Part shown: positions 40,101 through 52,100 of the stretch, one piece after another
Layout: the number at the start of each line of letters is the position of its first letter
Position numbering within the stretch: the stretch's first letter is position 1
Assembly: GCA_023053545.1 (NCBI GenBank)
Contig: JAKZAN010000001.1
Span: forward strand, 12,664,024-12,728,023
Reading direction: 5' to 3'
From: Lepidurus packardi
Lineage: Eukaryota > Arthropoda > Branchiopoda > Notostraca > Triopsidae
DNA length: 64,000 nt
Made by a program: the position numbers and the translations under genes
Notes under the pieces: model-generated
What the model saw: the letters and a program-made list of their open reading frames with translations, nothing else
Told to the model about the DNA's origin: nothing
The model's database searches: none

Positions 40101-43100
40101 TTGCAATTACAAAAGTTTGACGGGAATGTCCTCCATTGGCAGTGTTTTTGGGACACATTCCGCTCCGAGATTCATGATGACCCGGAACTTAACCCCGTGA
40201 TCAAATTTCACTATCTCCTCTCAGTCTTGGAGAAGGAAGCCAAAGACACCGTAGCCGGCCTACAACCAACTGATGCCAATTACACGCACGCCGTATCCCT
40301 TCTACGAGACGTTTATGGGAAGCCAGAGAAAATAATTCACGCTCATATGAAAGCCCTTCGAACTCTTAAAGCACCGAACAATTCGCCAGACTCCCTCAAA
40401 TCTTTCCTTCATCAACTGAACACCCACCTGCGAGGACTCGAGGCGCTAGGAAGAGCACCTGACTCTTACGGAGAGTTTTTAGTCGGTCTTCTACTGGATA
40501 AGCTGCCCACTGCAACCAGACGCAACCTTGCCCGACTCCAGAATTCCACATCATGGACCCTTCCCGCACTCTGCGAAGCGTTAAGGCAAGAAGTCGACCT
40601 TTTGGACTCTAATAAAGATGATAAGTTGGCCCCAACGGAAAACCACAAGCTCAAGCCCACCCCACATCAGAACCCAACAGCCTCGGCTCTCGTTTTGGGC
40701 ACCCAAAATAACCCGCGTACGCCCAAATGCGCCTTTTGTGAAGATTCCCACAAATCCATTGATTGTACTCGCTACACTACACCTGACCAACGTCGACAAA
40801 TCGTTAAAGAGAAAAAACTCTGTTTTAACTGTCTTTCAAGCTCAAATCACTCAATGGTGGCGAACTGCAAATCAAAGGGTAGATGCCGCACGTGTCAAAA
40901 GATGCACCACACCAGCCTTCATAATTCCACTCACAGGCCCCCCACCCAAGAATCGTCTGGAGAAGCCGCGCCCCCTACTACGTCCCTTACCATCAGCTCT
41001 GCTCGTACTAACCCAGCCATCGTTTACCTTAAAACCGCTATAGCTCCGGTTACAATAAATGGGAAAACAACAAATGCTAATATTTTGATCGATGAAGGAG
41101 CTCAAACGTCCTTCGTAACTTCTAGCCTGCTAAAAAGACTGCAACATATTCCCCGCAAGTACGTAAATACTACCCTCAACGTCTTTGGTTCGAGCAGTCA
41201 ACGCGCGCTTCCCATCACTAAGCTTTCAGTCATCAATTTAAACAAAGAACCTACAGTAATTGATGTCGCCGTTGTTCCAATTATCGTAGTACCCTTACAC
41301 CTGCAAACGCAAGTAGAGGTTAAAAACCTACCGCACCTACAAACCCTTCCGCTGGCCCATCCAAACGTCGGTCAAGAACCCTTTAATGTTGACATTTTAA
41401 TAGGAGCTGACTTCGCGTGGGAATTTTTGGAAGACGTCATTATTAGAGGCCCTGGTCCTACTGCTGTCAAATCCTCACTAGGATTCCTTCTTTCTGGTCC
41501 CCTTCAAGCCAATTCTTCATCCACACCGACGTCCACACTGCTCCTCATTGGGAACGCCGCTGATCCCGAAGAACGCAGCCTAGAACACTTTTGGCAACTT
41601 GAAGCTGTGGGAATCGGCGCTGCAAGGGAAGAGGAAGATTTCCTCCATACTTATCAAACTTCCATGATTACGCGACTAGAAGACGGACGTTATGAAGCCA
41701 AACTCCCATGGAAAGCTGATCACCCGCCTCTTCCCTCGAACTTCGACCTCTCCTTTGCTCGTACCCAATCCCTAGTCCGACGCTTACGAAAGACCCCCTC
41801 CCTTCTTTTAGCATACGACTCGGTGATACGAGATTACCTCAAGAAACAGTTCATCGAAAAAGTAGACGGACGTTCGAATCCTCCCACCTCCCATTATTTA
41901 CCACATCGTGCCGTTCTGAAAGAGTCCTCCACCACCCCACTTAGAGTTGTATTCGACTGCTCTAGTAGACCCTCTGAAATTGATCCCAGCCTCAATCAAT
42001 GTCTCGAATCCGGTCCTCCACTACAAAAGGACCTTTGCGGAATACTTCTCCGTTTCCGCCTCCATCAGTACGTTGTTTCGAGTGACATAGAAAAAGCTTT
42101 CCTCAACATTGCTATTGACAAGAAAGACCGTGACTTCCTCCGATTCCTTTGGCCTCGTCACCCTGAAAACCCTAACTCCCCTTTTGAGACTTACCGATTT
42201 AAAGTACTGTTATTTGGAGCAACCTCTTCACCGTTCATTCTACTATCTGTTCTCCACCAACATCTTTCGTCGTATGGTACACCCGTAGCCCAAACACTGC
42301 AGCGAGACTTTTATATAGACAACCTCCTCACGGGTATGTCTTCTGAAGCAGATCTTTTAAGTTTGTACAACGAGTCGCGACGCATTCTTACAGACGCTCA
42401 ACTAAATTTGCGCGACTGGGCTACTAATAGTCCCCTTTTGCACCAGCAGCTACAACTCGACAACATTGCTTCAACTAGAAATCCGGTGAAGACCCTTGGA
42501 ATGCTCTGGGATTCCACCATGGATGTCCTGTCCTATCCAGTCCTAACGTTCAACACTAAGATCCCCTTGACGAAAAGATTGCTACTTCAGAACATAAGTA
42601 AAATTTTCGACCCTTTAGGATACCTCAACCCCATCACGACGCCCGCCAAACTTCTCATGCAAGACTTGTGGAAATTAGACATCACTTGGGATGATCCAGT
42701 CCCAGAATCCGTGGTTAGCTCGTGGGACAAATTCCGAGAAAACTTGTCGGCTATTGGCCAAATTAAACTCCCTCGACCCTATTTTTCCTCCCAAGTAGAT
42801 TCTACAACTCTACACATATTTGCGGATGCCAGCCCGAAGGCATACGGAGCCGTAGTTTATCTGGTTTCGCCGGACGCTTCTGCTTTTGTCATCTCAAAAT
42901 CTAGAGTAGCTCCACTAAAAGCCTTAACTCTCCCACACTTAGAACTCCTGGCACTACTACTAGCTTGTCGTTTGGCGCATTTCGTTCAAACTGAACTTTT
43001 CCCGGACAATTTCAAACCCATTTTCCTGTGGACTGACTCCCGCATTGTCCTACATTGGTCCACTGGTTCACGACCCCCGCGGCGCGTTTTGGAGAATCGA

Positions 43101-46100
43101 GTACTGGAAATAAAGCAACTCATGGAACGTTTACAAGCCAAAGTCGCATATTGCCCCACGGAGCAAAATCCGGCTGACTTACTTACTCGAAGCCTTTCTT
43201 CAAAGAAGTTCCTCGATTCAACGCTTTGGAATCATGGTCCCCCCTTAATTCATCACCCGACCCCGGATGATCCTTCTTCGTCGGTAGTCCTGTTCCTAAC
43301 AGAAGAAAACGCCCCAAGCTCCACGCTTCCGACTAATCCGGACATTTTCTATCGATTTAACTCTTGGCCCAAACTTGTCGCTGTGCTCACTTGGATTCGT
43401 CGTTTCATCCACAATCTGCGTTCCGTCCCTAAGCGCACTGGCCTCCTCTTACCATCTGATCGGACATTAACCGAAGAATGGATTATTCAGCGTTCACAAC
43501 AAGTCGAGTTCCCAGAGATCCACGATAGACTTCGTGATTCGAAGGTGACTCCTCAATTACCAATCATTGGGCAATTAGGACTCTACCTGGATGAGAAATC
43601 TCTTATTCGTTGTCGTGGCCGCATCCAAAATGCGTCTTTACCCTATGCTGCTAAACATCCAGTTTTACTCGCTAAAACATCTCCTATTTCCTCCCTCCTG
43701 ATTCGTCACATCCACGAAGAATCCCTCCACTCCGGATCACATTCCGTGCTCACACAGTTACGGCAACGGTTTTGGATACCGGCTGCGTTAACCCTCATCA
43801 AACGCGTAATTCGCGCATGCATCATATGCAAACGACTACATGGAACTCCGTTTCACGTCACCCAAGCTGCTCCTTTACCACTCTCCCGAGTGTCCCCTGG
43901 CGTTCCTTTTCAAGTCACTGGAGTCGATTTTCTCGGTCCCCTATTCGCTAAAGTCCCACAAGACGGTTCTGACCTTAAGGTGTATCTTTGCCTCTTTACA
44001 TGTGCGAAAATACGCGCGGTACACTTGGAACTTGTTCGCGATCTACGAGCATCAACGTTTCTTCACGCCCTTCAACGATTTACCAATCGCCGAGGATGCC
44101 CTGAGATCCTTATGTCGGACAACGCTTCCACCTTCGAAGCTGCCTCTTCATTCCTAGAAGACTTTCAGACCTCCCCCACGATTGGATGTTTTCTCTCACG
44201 TCGCAAGATCAACTGGACGCACATTCCCAAACGAGCTCCTTGGTATGGGGGTTTTTGGGAACGTCTAGTGGGTATAACCAAATCGCATCTGAAGAAGACC
44301 TTAGGTAGAGCTCGAGTTGACATTGAAGACCTTACGACTCTAACTATCGCCATCGAAGCTCAGTTGAATAATCGACCTTTGACCTCAAACTCTCAAGATA
44401 TCAACGACGACTCCCCCCTTACTCCTTCCCACTTCCTGCACGGTAGAATTCTCCCGGTTTTGCATTGCGACACATCGGATTTAGAAACTAATGAGCTTAA
44501 TGACTTATCTCAGTTTAATTCTAGATATCAAGCTTTGTTACAATCCTTCTGGCGACGTTGGACTCATGACTACCTGACTTCCTTGCGCAATTATCATCAT
44601 AATGTTACCACGGGACCTGCAAAAGAACCGAAAGTGGGCGACCTCGTGCACATACATAACGATAGTAAACGGTTGTTCTGGAAGCTCGGCGTAGTAACAA
44701 AAATCATCCGAGGCCTTGACGGAATCATACGTTCGGTGGAGCTACGAACTGCCACTGGATTAACTAACCGACCTATAACTAAACTCTACCCGCTGGAGCT
44801 TCATGTAGACCCTAAGCCGGAAGCAGACCCGCCTGTCCGAACCAGACCCACCCGGCTTGCTGCCGACGCTGCTCGCGAACGTTTGAGAAATCTGGCTGAA
44901 GCTGACGAAATCTAATAGCATCCCGGCCGGCGGGAGGATGTCGGAATTTATTCCTTCAACGTTGATTTGTTGACCATTCTGAAACCTTGTATGCACTTTT
45001 TCCCTTTACCTTCTTAATGATCCCTTTCTCGAAAACGCTTTCATTTCGCCTTTGCCGCTTGTTCTTTCCTTCAACGTTTGTTTCTTCCACTAGTCCTCTG
45101 CACTATATATAGTTCTCTGTAGAACGCTCAAGTATCGGCAGTCAGAAAACGCACGAAGCAAAATATACAACGTGTCGAAGCTCAAATCTCTCTGTTTAAG
45201 TAACGGACAAAGCCCTCTCCCCCCAAAACACAACGCAGGACCTTCAGGCAAGCGCCAACCATTCCCAGCCATCCTCCCCCCTTTACTACCACATATTGTC
45301 GAAAATGCCGGAGGGCTGACGATCAAAGCACACGGAAGCTTTTCTTCCTTGTATGAACCACAGCGACATAAATACTGCGGCAAAGTGGGCGTGGCCAATT
45401 AGGCCAGCGTTTAGTAGCAACTGCAAAAGGGGCTTTGGCTGCTTATCACGCTCTTAATGAGATGCACGACGAAAAGCGGCTAAGGTACTCCCCTGTGGGC
45501 ATTTGAGCTTCACATCGGACATGAAAACGAAACAAAGATCCGCGCTTTACTGTTATGGCATTCGGTTCACTTCCAAGATCACGACGGATTTGATGGATTG
45601 GACTCGACTTCGTATTCAGTGTTACATATTCATTTAAGGTCGCAAAACAGGGGACTTGAGCTCAACAATGACTGAACCCCTGTTATCTAGTACGTCCCTG
45701 ACAGGACAGGACACGTTTGGTTTCTTTTCTTACGCGCCTTCCGTTTTCTCTTCATGCAAAACCAGACGAAAACATCGACACTGACTTGGAATTGCTTTTC
45801 GCACTCAATTCGTCAGTGCCAGGAGCCCAGTGAGCGCAAACAACTTCTAAATTAGTGGTAAACCAGGTTGGAGAAAAGGCCAGCAACTCACTTTACGGAA
45901 TTCCTGGACGGTACAAATGAAGAAGGGCTGGTCAGCTCGCTGGCTTTCAATGTAAACCGCATCTGAAAGAGAAAAAGTGAAACGAAGTAAATACCCAAGT
46001 ACAAAACAACAGATCACTTCTCAATCCGCAAACCAAGAAAGTCAGTTGGGAGGGGGGGGGGGGGGTCATAAGCAATTTCAATTACGGTGGGAAAACAGTT

Positions 46101-49100
46101 TATATATACTTCCCCTGATCACGTGCCCCATTTTAGACGGCTTCTTAATGTTTGTATAAGTACTTTACGTCTTGTATACATTCTCCTACATACATTATAC
46201 TGCTAGTTCTAATGCTTCTATTACTCCCCTTGAGCTCTCTATAACGCGCCCTTCTTCTTGGTCGTCGTCTTTTTTTCTTTTTATTTCTTTCCCCTCGGTG
46301 AATTGCTCCACGCTTTATAGTTCACTCACTGCTCAACGCTAATGACCCATAAGGAATGCAATGAAATGCTTATTTTTCACACATAAAAGGACAGAGTAGA
46401 CGTAAAACGACAGCCTGTTTCGAGACAGTTTATCATGGAGCATATTTCCATACCCGGCTTCTTTTCCCTTTCTCCCGAAACTCAGCAGTGAGCAAGAGTG
46501 TTGTACGTGTCCCACTGTTGGAAAAAGAGACAAAAAAAAAAAAAAAAAAAATGCACGCAAAGGCGCCCCTAACGTATCCATGACGTCACAATCCAGCGCC
46601 AAATTGGAGAAAACTTTTTATGAACTCAAGAAATTGTCACCCCGGAAAGAAGGGGGGACTACTTTAACCAAAATGGACTGCTTTCGATCGAATTTTTCTT
46701 TTCTTTTCCTCCACCCCAGCCAACTCAGAAACGACTCTGGATTACAAGACACAAAAATGAACGATCAAGATCTGTAGGAGGTCCGGGAGGTCAGCAGTAT
46801 GAGCCTCCATGGGAAGACAAAAGCTTTTGTAAGAGACACCGTAACTAAGACGTTATCCCATAGGGCAAGAAAAGAAGAAAAGCGGAAAAGAAAACGAGAA
46901 AATGTAAAGTAATTAGATAGCTCTGGCGTTACACACGCTCTACACGAAGCAGCCACGTTCTTTCTCATGTTTTTAGTCTTTTTTATCGTAAAATCGCACC
47001 AACTTCTTCCGCCTCTTTTCAATTTACTGTTCATTTTATGCACCTTTGAGCTTTTACATTATTGTCAAAGCCAAAGAAGCTTCAAACAAAGGCGGAAGCG
47101 GGTCAAATGTTATTTTGTTTTTTTACTTATTTTGTTTCAAGTGATACGAGCCTTCAGCAGGGTTCTGTTAGCACCTGCAGTTTGTCCAGTTGCTGTCTAT
47201 ACAAGGCGTGGTTTTAAAAGCTGAGAGGAGGGATCTTCTCAACTTTGCTGGAACCTTTTCCCCGTGTCCCGTGAAGAATTACTATACCTGAGCGCTACAT
47301 AAGCCAAGTGAAGCCTTGGAATAAGAGCCCGGTGTGCTTGTGCTTAGTAGTACAGCACAATTTCCCATGAAAGCCCCGAACAGAAGAGGCATCCCTCTCC
47401 AAGAATGAGCCAGGTGCTGCATAGCATCCAGAAAAACCGCTTGACTTTTTAGACTTTTAGAAATAGGATAGACTTTGCGGGGCTGTCATTTTACAAGCTG
47501 CGATACACATAAGACGGATGGCAATTCACGTCCCTTTTCTTATCTTTCCATCATGCAAATTTGTCAAATTCACCTAGTGATTGCCGCCAAATCGTCAAGA
47601 CCCCAAAAGGGAGCAGGTAGAGCAAGACAAAGCACCGTAAGGCCACGGTGTAGTGGAACCTCTTTTGGCAAATTTTGATCCGAAATTTCTAATATTCTGT
47701 GCAACATATTGAAATTTTTCTTGAGACAGTAAAGCATGGGATGTATATAGCTAGTGCACCCTAATACGTATTTGTTAATACCTTTTTCTATAAATATTTT
47801 ATCTAGAGTCGAATTTCTTAAACTTTTATTCAAATTATTTTTAGAGGAATTTTCTATTATAAATTCAAGTGAAACGATCTAACTGCACTAGATTTTCTTA
47901 CTAAGGTACGTAACAAAAATAATTGCTCAATTATCTCTTTCTGTTTCTTTGAATTTCTTGATACAGTTTATGAAATTTCGTTGAGAACGGGTGTGGCATC
48001 AGTGCCCTCTTCTGACAAAAAAGATCAACTACTTGCCATGATTATTTATTTCTGTTAAAATACATAATTTTAATAATTAAAATAACTATCGATTCATTAT
48101 CCAAATAGGTTTCGCCGTGCACGGGTTTTAATTGGCATGGACATGTATACTTTCTTTTGTTTGAAAGAAAGTGAACAGAATGAAAATTTTTTCATTCTTT
48201 CATTTTTCATTCGGTCTAAACCGATTTCACTAAAAAGGCGATTTCCCTATGCTATAACCGGAGTAAATCGACCTTAAGGACATCAAAATCCCATAAGGGC
48301 AGTTTTGCTATGCTGAGCATTGGCAGATGGACCTTAGCGACATGAAAACTGCAGTAAGGCCGACTTTGCTATGCTTAACCCTGGAAAGTTAAGCTTTAAT
48401 AACACGGATATTGCAATAAGGGCGATTTTGCTACGCTTAATCTAACCATCAACTTTCACCGTGGCCTTAAGCACCCCTCCCCTAAAGTAAAGAAAAACAA
48501 AGCACACTCTTTATGCCTAACCGTTGAAAGTTAACCTTTAGTTGCATGAAAATTGCAATAAAGGCGATTTTGCTACGCTTTACCGTTGAACGTTGATCTT
48601 TATTAACATGAAAATTGCACTAAGGGTGGTTTTGCTATGTTTTAACCTAGCCATCAACTTTCCCCATGGCCTTAAACATCCCTTCTCCCCCTAAAGAACA
48701 GAATAAAAAAAGAATGCTCTTATAAGAAGATACTCAAAAGTTCGGGAGTTGTTTTGAATCGACAGCTTTTTGTTTCCGTATGCCGGAAGTGTGTTCACGC
48801 AGCCGTGTATTAGAGTCACTAACTTTTTCCCGCTCCAACAATGAAAAAAAAACCAGAGACGTCGACCGACACGACAGTCTGGTCTTGGTTAGGTTGACGA
48901 CCTAACGGACTTCGACTCGGGAATTTTGCTTCATAGCCTTTTGTTTCCTTTTCGTTGTTCTTTATCCCCCACGCAAAACGTCTCTTGATTTTTAATTATT
49001 TTATAAAAAAAAAAAAATTACAAATTCGCCCTTTTCTCTTCTAAAGGTAGAGCGACCTGAGTCCTCTTTTCAACTTTCAGCAATCTGCTTGATAATGCCT

Positions 49101-52100
49101 TTGGAAAGTGACGTTTTCAGGTCCCTGCTTTGCGTTTACTTTGAGTCTGGCGTTTTACGAACGTTTCAGTACTAAAATGCAATTTGCTTTACACACAAGT
49201 CGAAGCCTTTACGACTTGCCAAGCCGTCCTTTTTGTGTCCAGGAAGAATGTTGTCCAGCATATAACATTTAGAAGGCGCTTTTGTTAAGTAGCGTTAAAA
49301 AAAGAGGTGGCTGGAGATGCTTTATAGAAGCTAGTACGAAACTGTTGCAACACAAATGCACCCGCCATTTACTACTTACTTGCTTACTAACTAAGTACCC
49401 ACTGCTGGGTTTTCAGTCACAGAAGTCGTGGCAGAAGAGAATAAGGAGTTAAGGACGACTCTATATACCGAGCGGGCAGCGGGCGGAGAGACACCGGTGA
49501 GGCGAAACACGCGAGTCACGACGACGTTCGGTTGCCCGGCTTTTCATGCGTTTTCTGTTCAAACCACCACGCCAGCAAAAACTTGTCTTTCCAACACTTG
49601 CTTAATTGGGGGAAAAAAACTCCGAAAGCCACCGTAACTCAGACGAACTTCCATAAAACCTTCTGGTTTCCTGGCTAAATTGCAAAAAGTCTTTCTCTTA
49701 AAAAAAAAATTACCTTTCTCCTTATAAAGCCACACCGATACGGATTGATTTCCCTCACCCAAGTTTACAAATTTACAAGTTTGCAAAGTCACAGCAAAAA
49801 AAAAAGCCACAAAATGGGAAGTAGCAGATGACTGACTTTCATGCACCAACAACTATATAAACTAGGACCTCTTGTCAGCTTAACAATAGCCAGCTTATTA
49901 AAATGGTACGCTAATCCTGACGAGCTCACGCTTGTATAACACAAAAAGAAACAGAAAGACAAAAATAAATAAAAAAGAACAAACAGCGACAGAGTGGCCA
50001 AATAACCACCTGGGTAATGTTAATAGCTTGAGCAATTTGTCACGTAGCCTTTTGCCAAGGTTTTGCCCCCGAACCCCTCTTTCTCCTGGACGCCAATCGA
50101 TATGAACGTAGCTTTTGGCCTTTTCCTGATATAAAACACCCGAAAGAGTATCGTACATATACACAACAATCCATACCGAAATATTTAAGGGCATACAACA
50201 GTGTCTTTTACCTTAATACCTTCCACATAGCGGTCATAAACTGAAACCTCCCCTCCAATAAACGATCTCTTCCTCTCTGTCTCTCTTTCTCTTGCCTGAC
50301 ACCCTTGTATATACACACCGTAAGTCTTGTAAAACCGCCATCTCTCCCCTTTCGGTGCTGTGCTTTTTAACTTTTCCCCTCGCGTTTCCGGCAAAGGGCC
50401 ATATACACCCCAAAATCGCATGGATGCTGGTTAGTTTACATACTTTTAAGAACAATTAGCCTTTTCTTCAGTTTATGGTTCAAATATCACGGAATTTTCT
50501 TTATGATTCATGAGTTATTCGTACGAAAACATGTCTATGACGTCGCGGACGTGACTTTGGACTCCTCAGCGTCTGTTACTACGGTTGTGTTTACGTCCAT
50601 GGGGCAACACTTCAAAACGGGCAACAACGGTATCTGATGAATTTTTCCTCAAATTTTTCGCCTGTTTGACGATTTTTTCTTCAAAATTGTTTCTTTTTTA
50701 AGAGGTCACTAGACGTCTGTGACGTCAGAGAGGTGTTGCGATCCATTTTAAAAAAATCCACGTTTCTTTAATCCATCTTTCTTTAATAGCGTTAAGTACT
50801 ACTACGCGCATGATGGAAAGGCGATGAAGTATCACTAAGAACAAGATCTTGCGGCTTTGGGACAAGTTTTTTTTTTGGCTATTGCCCTTTGCATGATGTG
50901 CCTTTGCAGTTCTTGGCATTTGTTACCATGGTTAGGTGTTTACGCCCATTCTTTACAAGCTTCAAAACGGACAACAAAGGTTGTCTGAGGATTTTCTCTT
51001 TAATCTTTCGTCTTTTCGATCATTTTTCCTCAAATTTTTGTCTTTTTGAAGAGGTTACTCAGACGTCTGTGAGTCAGAAAAGTGTTGTGATCCACTTCAA
51101 AAAATCTTTCTTTAATAGCGTTAATTACTACTTCGCGCATGTTGGAAAGGCGATAAAGTATAATTAAAAACAAGATTTGCCGCCAGCTTGTTAAGATAGG
51201 TTTTTTTGGCTATTGCCCTTTAAAGGTTACTGATACGCCTGTGACGTCAGAAAATTGCAACATACGTGTCTGACGAATTTTCGTCTTTTTGACGCATTTT
51301 CCCTCAAACTTTTCGTTTAAAAGAGGTTACTAAGACCTAGTGTGACATCAGCAATGTGCTGTGATCAACTTTTTTTTTAAAGAAAAATCTTTCTTTAATA
51401 GCATTAATTACTACTTCGCGCATGATGGAAAGGCGGTGAAGTATTATTAAGAACAAGATTTTGCGGCCTGCTTGTAAAGAAAAGTGTTTTTCTGTTTGTT
51501 AGTTTCTTGTGGCTAAGCCGTTTAAATGCTCTTCTCATCCCCTTCCAGCTTTTAAATAAAGACAGAGCCCAAACGCCCCTAAACAAACACCTGTATATAC
51601 TATACCAAAAGTGGGTCAAATCTGTCATACCAACTGTCCAATTAACATTTTTGAGTCCTTAACACAAAAAAATTGTTTGTAAGCACTGTTTTGCTTAAAT
51701 TATGTTTCTTTTACCTCCAGGACGATAGTCCTCCCCGTCATCGATGCAATGGTATCGCAAATACTCTCCCTTCCTGGTTCGCCAAACTTTGCCTCGTATA
51801 TTCCCTTTTTTGCCTGCTACAGTGACACACAAATCTTCGACCACCGCATCGTTTTCTTCGGCACACGAATCCAAGTGACCTCCATCTTTCTCTTTGTCCT
51901 TTTCCCTGTCTTTCTCGTCGTCTGCGGCTTCGGCTTGACTGGTACCCTTGTTCATCGGCTCTTCATCATTGCTCGACGAAGCTGGAGGAGGAGCACTACT
52001 ACTACCATTATTGATGAGCTGCTGAGCGACTGCATTGTTGCGCCGTGAGCGGGTCGTAGGGCTCGATTGTTGTGTTTCCTTCTGCTGTTGGCTGTCAGCT

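Larger units (their letters stand above)
39223..45304 (+). mobile_element. BEL/Pao LTR retrotransposon, apparently intact
   Basis: A 6082-bp element with 366-bp LTRs at both ends and a 5-bp target duplication ATGCC (39218-39222 and 45305-45309). The LTRs look identical when compared by eye, which implies recent insertion. Order: LTR, tRNA primer site, a single gag-pol frame, a purine-rich tract, LTR. There is no envelope-like frame between the integrase end (44915) and the 3' LTR (44939). The domain order protease, reverse transcriptase, RNase H, integrase and the DUF1759/DUF1758 blocks are those of BEL/Pao. It is inserted in RERE intron 2 in the opposite orientation to that gene. Confidence 0.95.
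36209..45891 (-). other. RERE intron 2 (9.7 kb) hosting a BEL/Pao insertion
   Basis: The intron separates exon 2 (ending QEFRK) from exon 3 (starting SKRDTLM). It contains a MITE at 37424-37818, the BEL element at 39223-45304, and possible tRNA-like promoter boxes at about 39127-39203. Without the BEL insertion the intron would be about 3.6 kb. Confidence 0.8.
45963..51714 (-). other. RERE intron 1 (5.8 kb)
   Basis: Contains a consensus CRE (TGACGTCA, 46581-46588), a diverged minisatellite at 48237-48705, and a long tandem repeat with CRE/AP-1-like sites at 50530-51480. No other gene supported. It is a reasonable place for regulatory elements of RERE because it directly follows the first coding exon. 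Confidence 0.6.
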
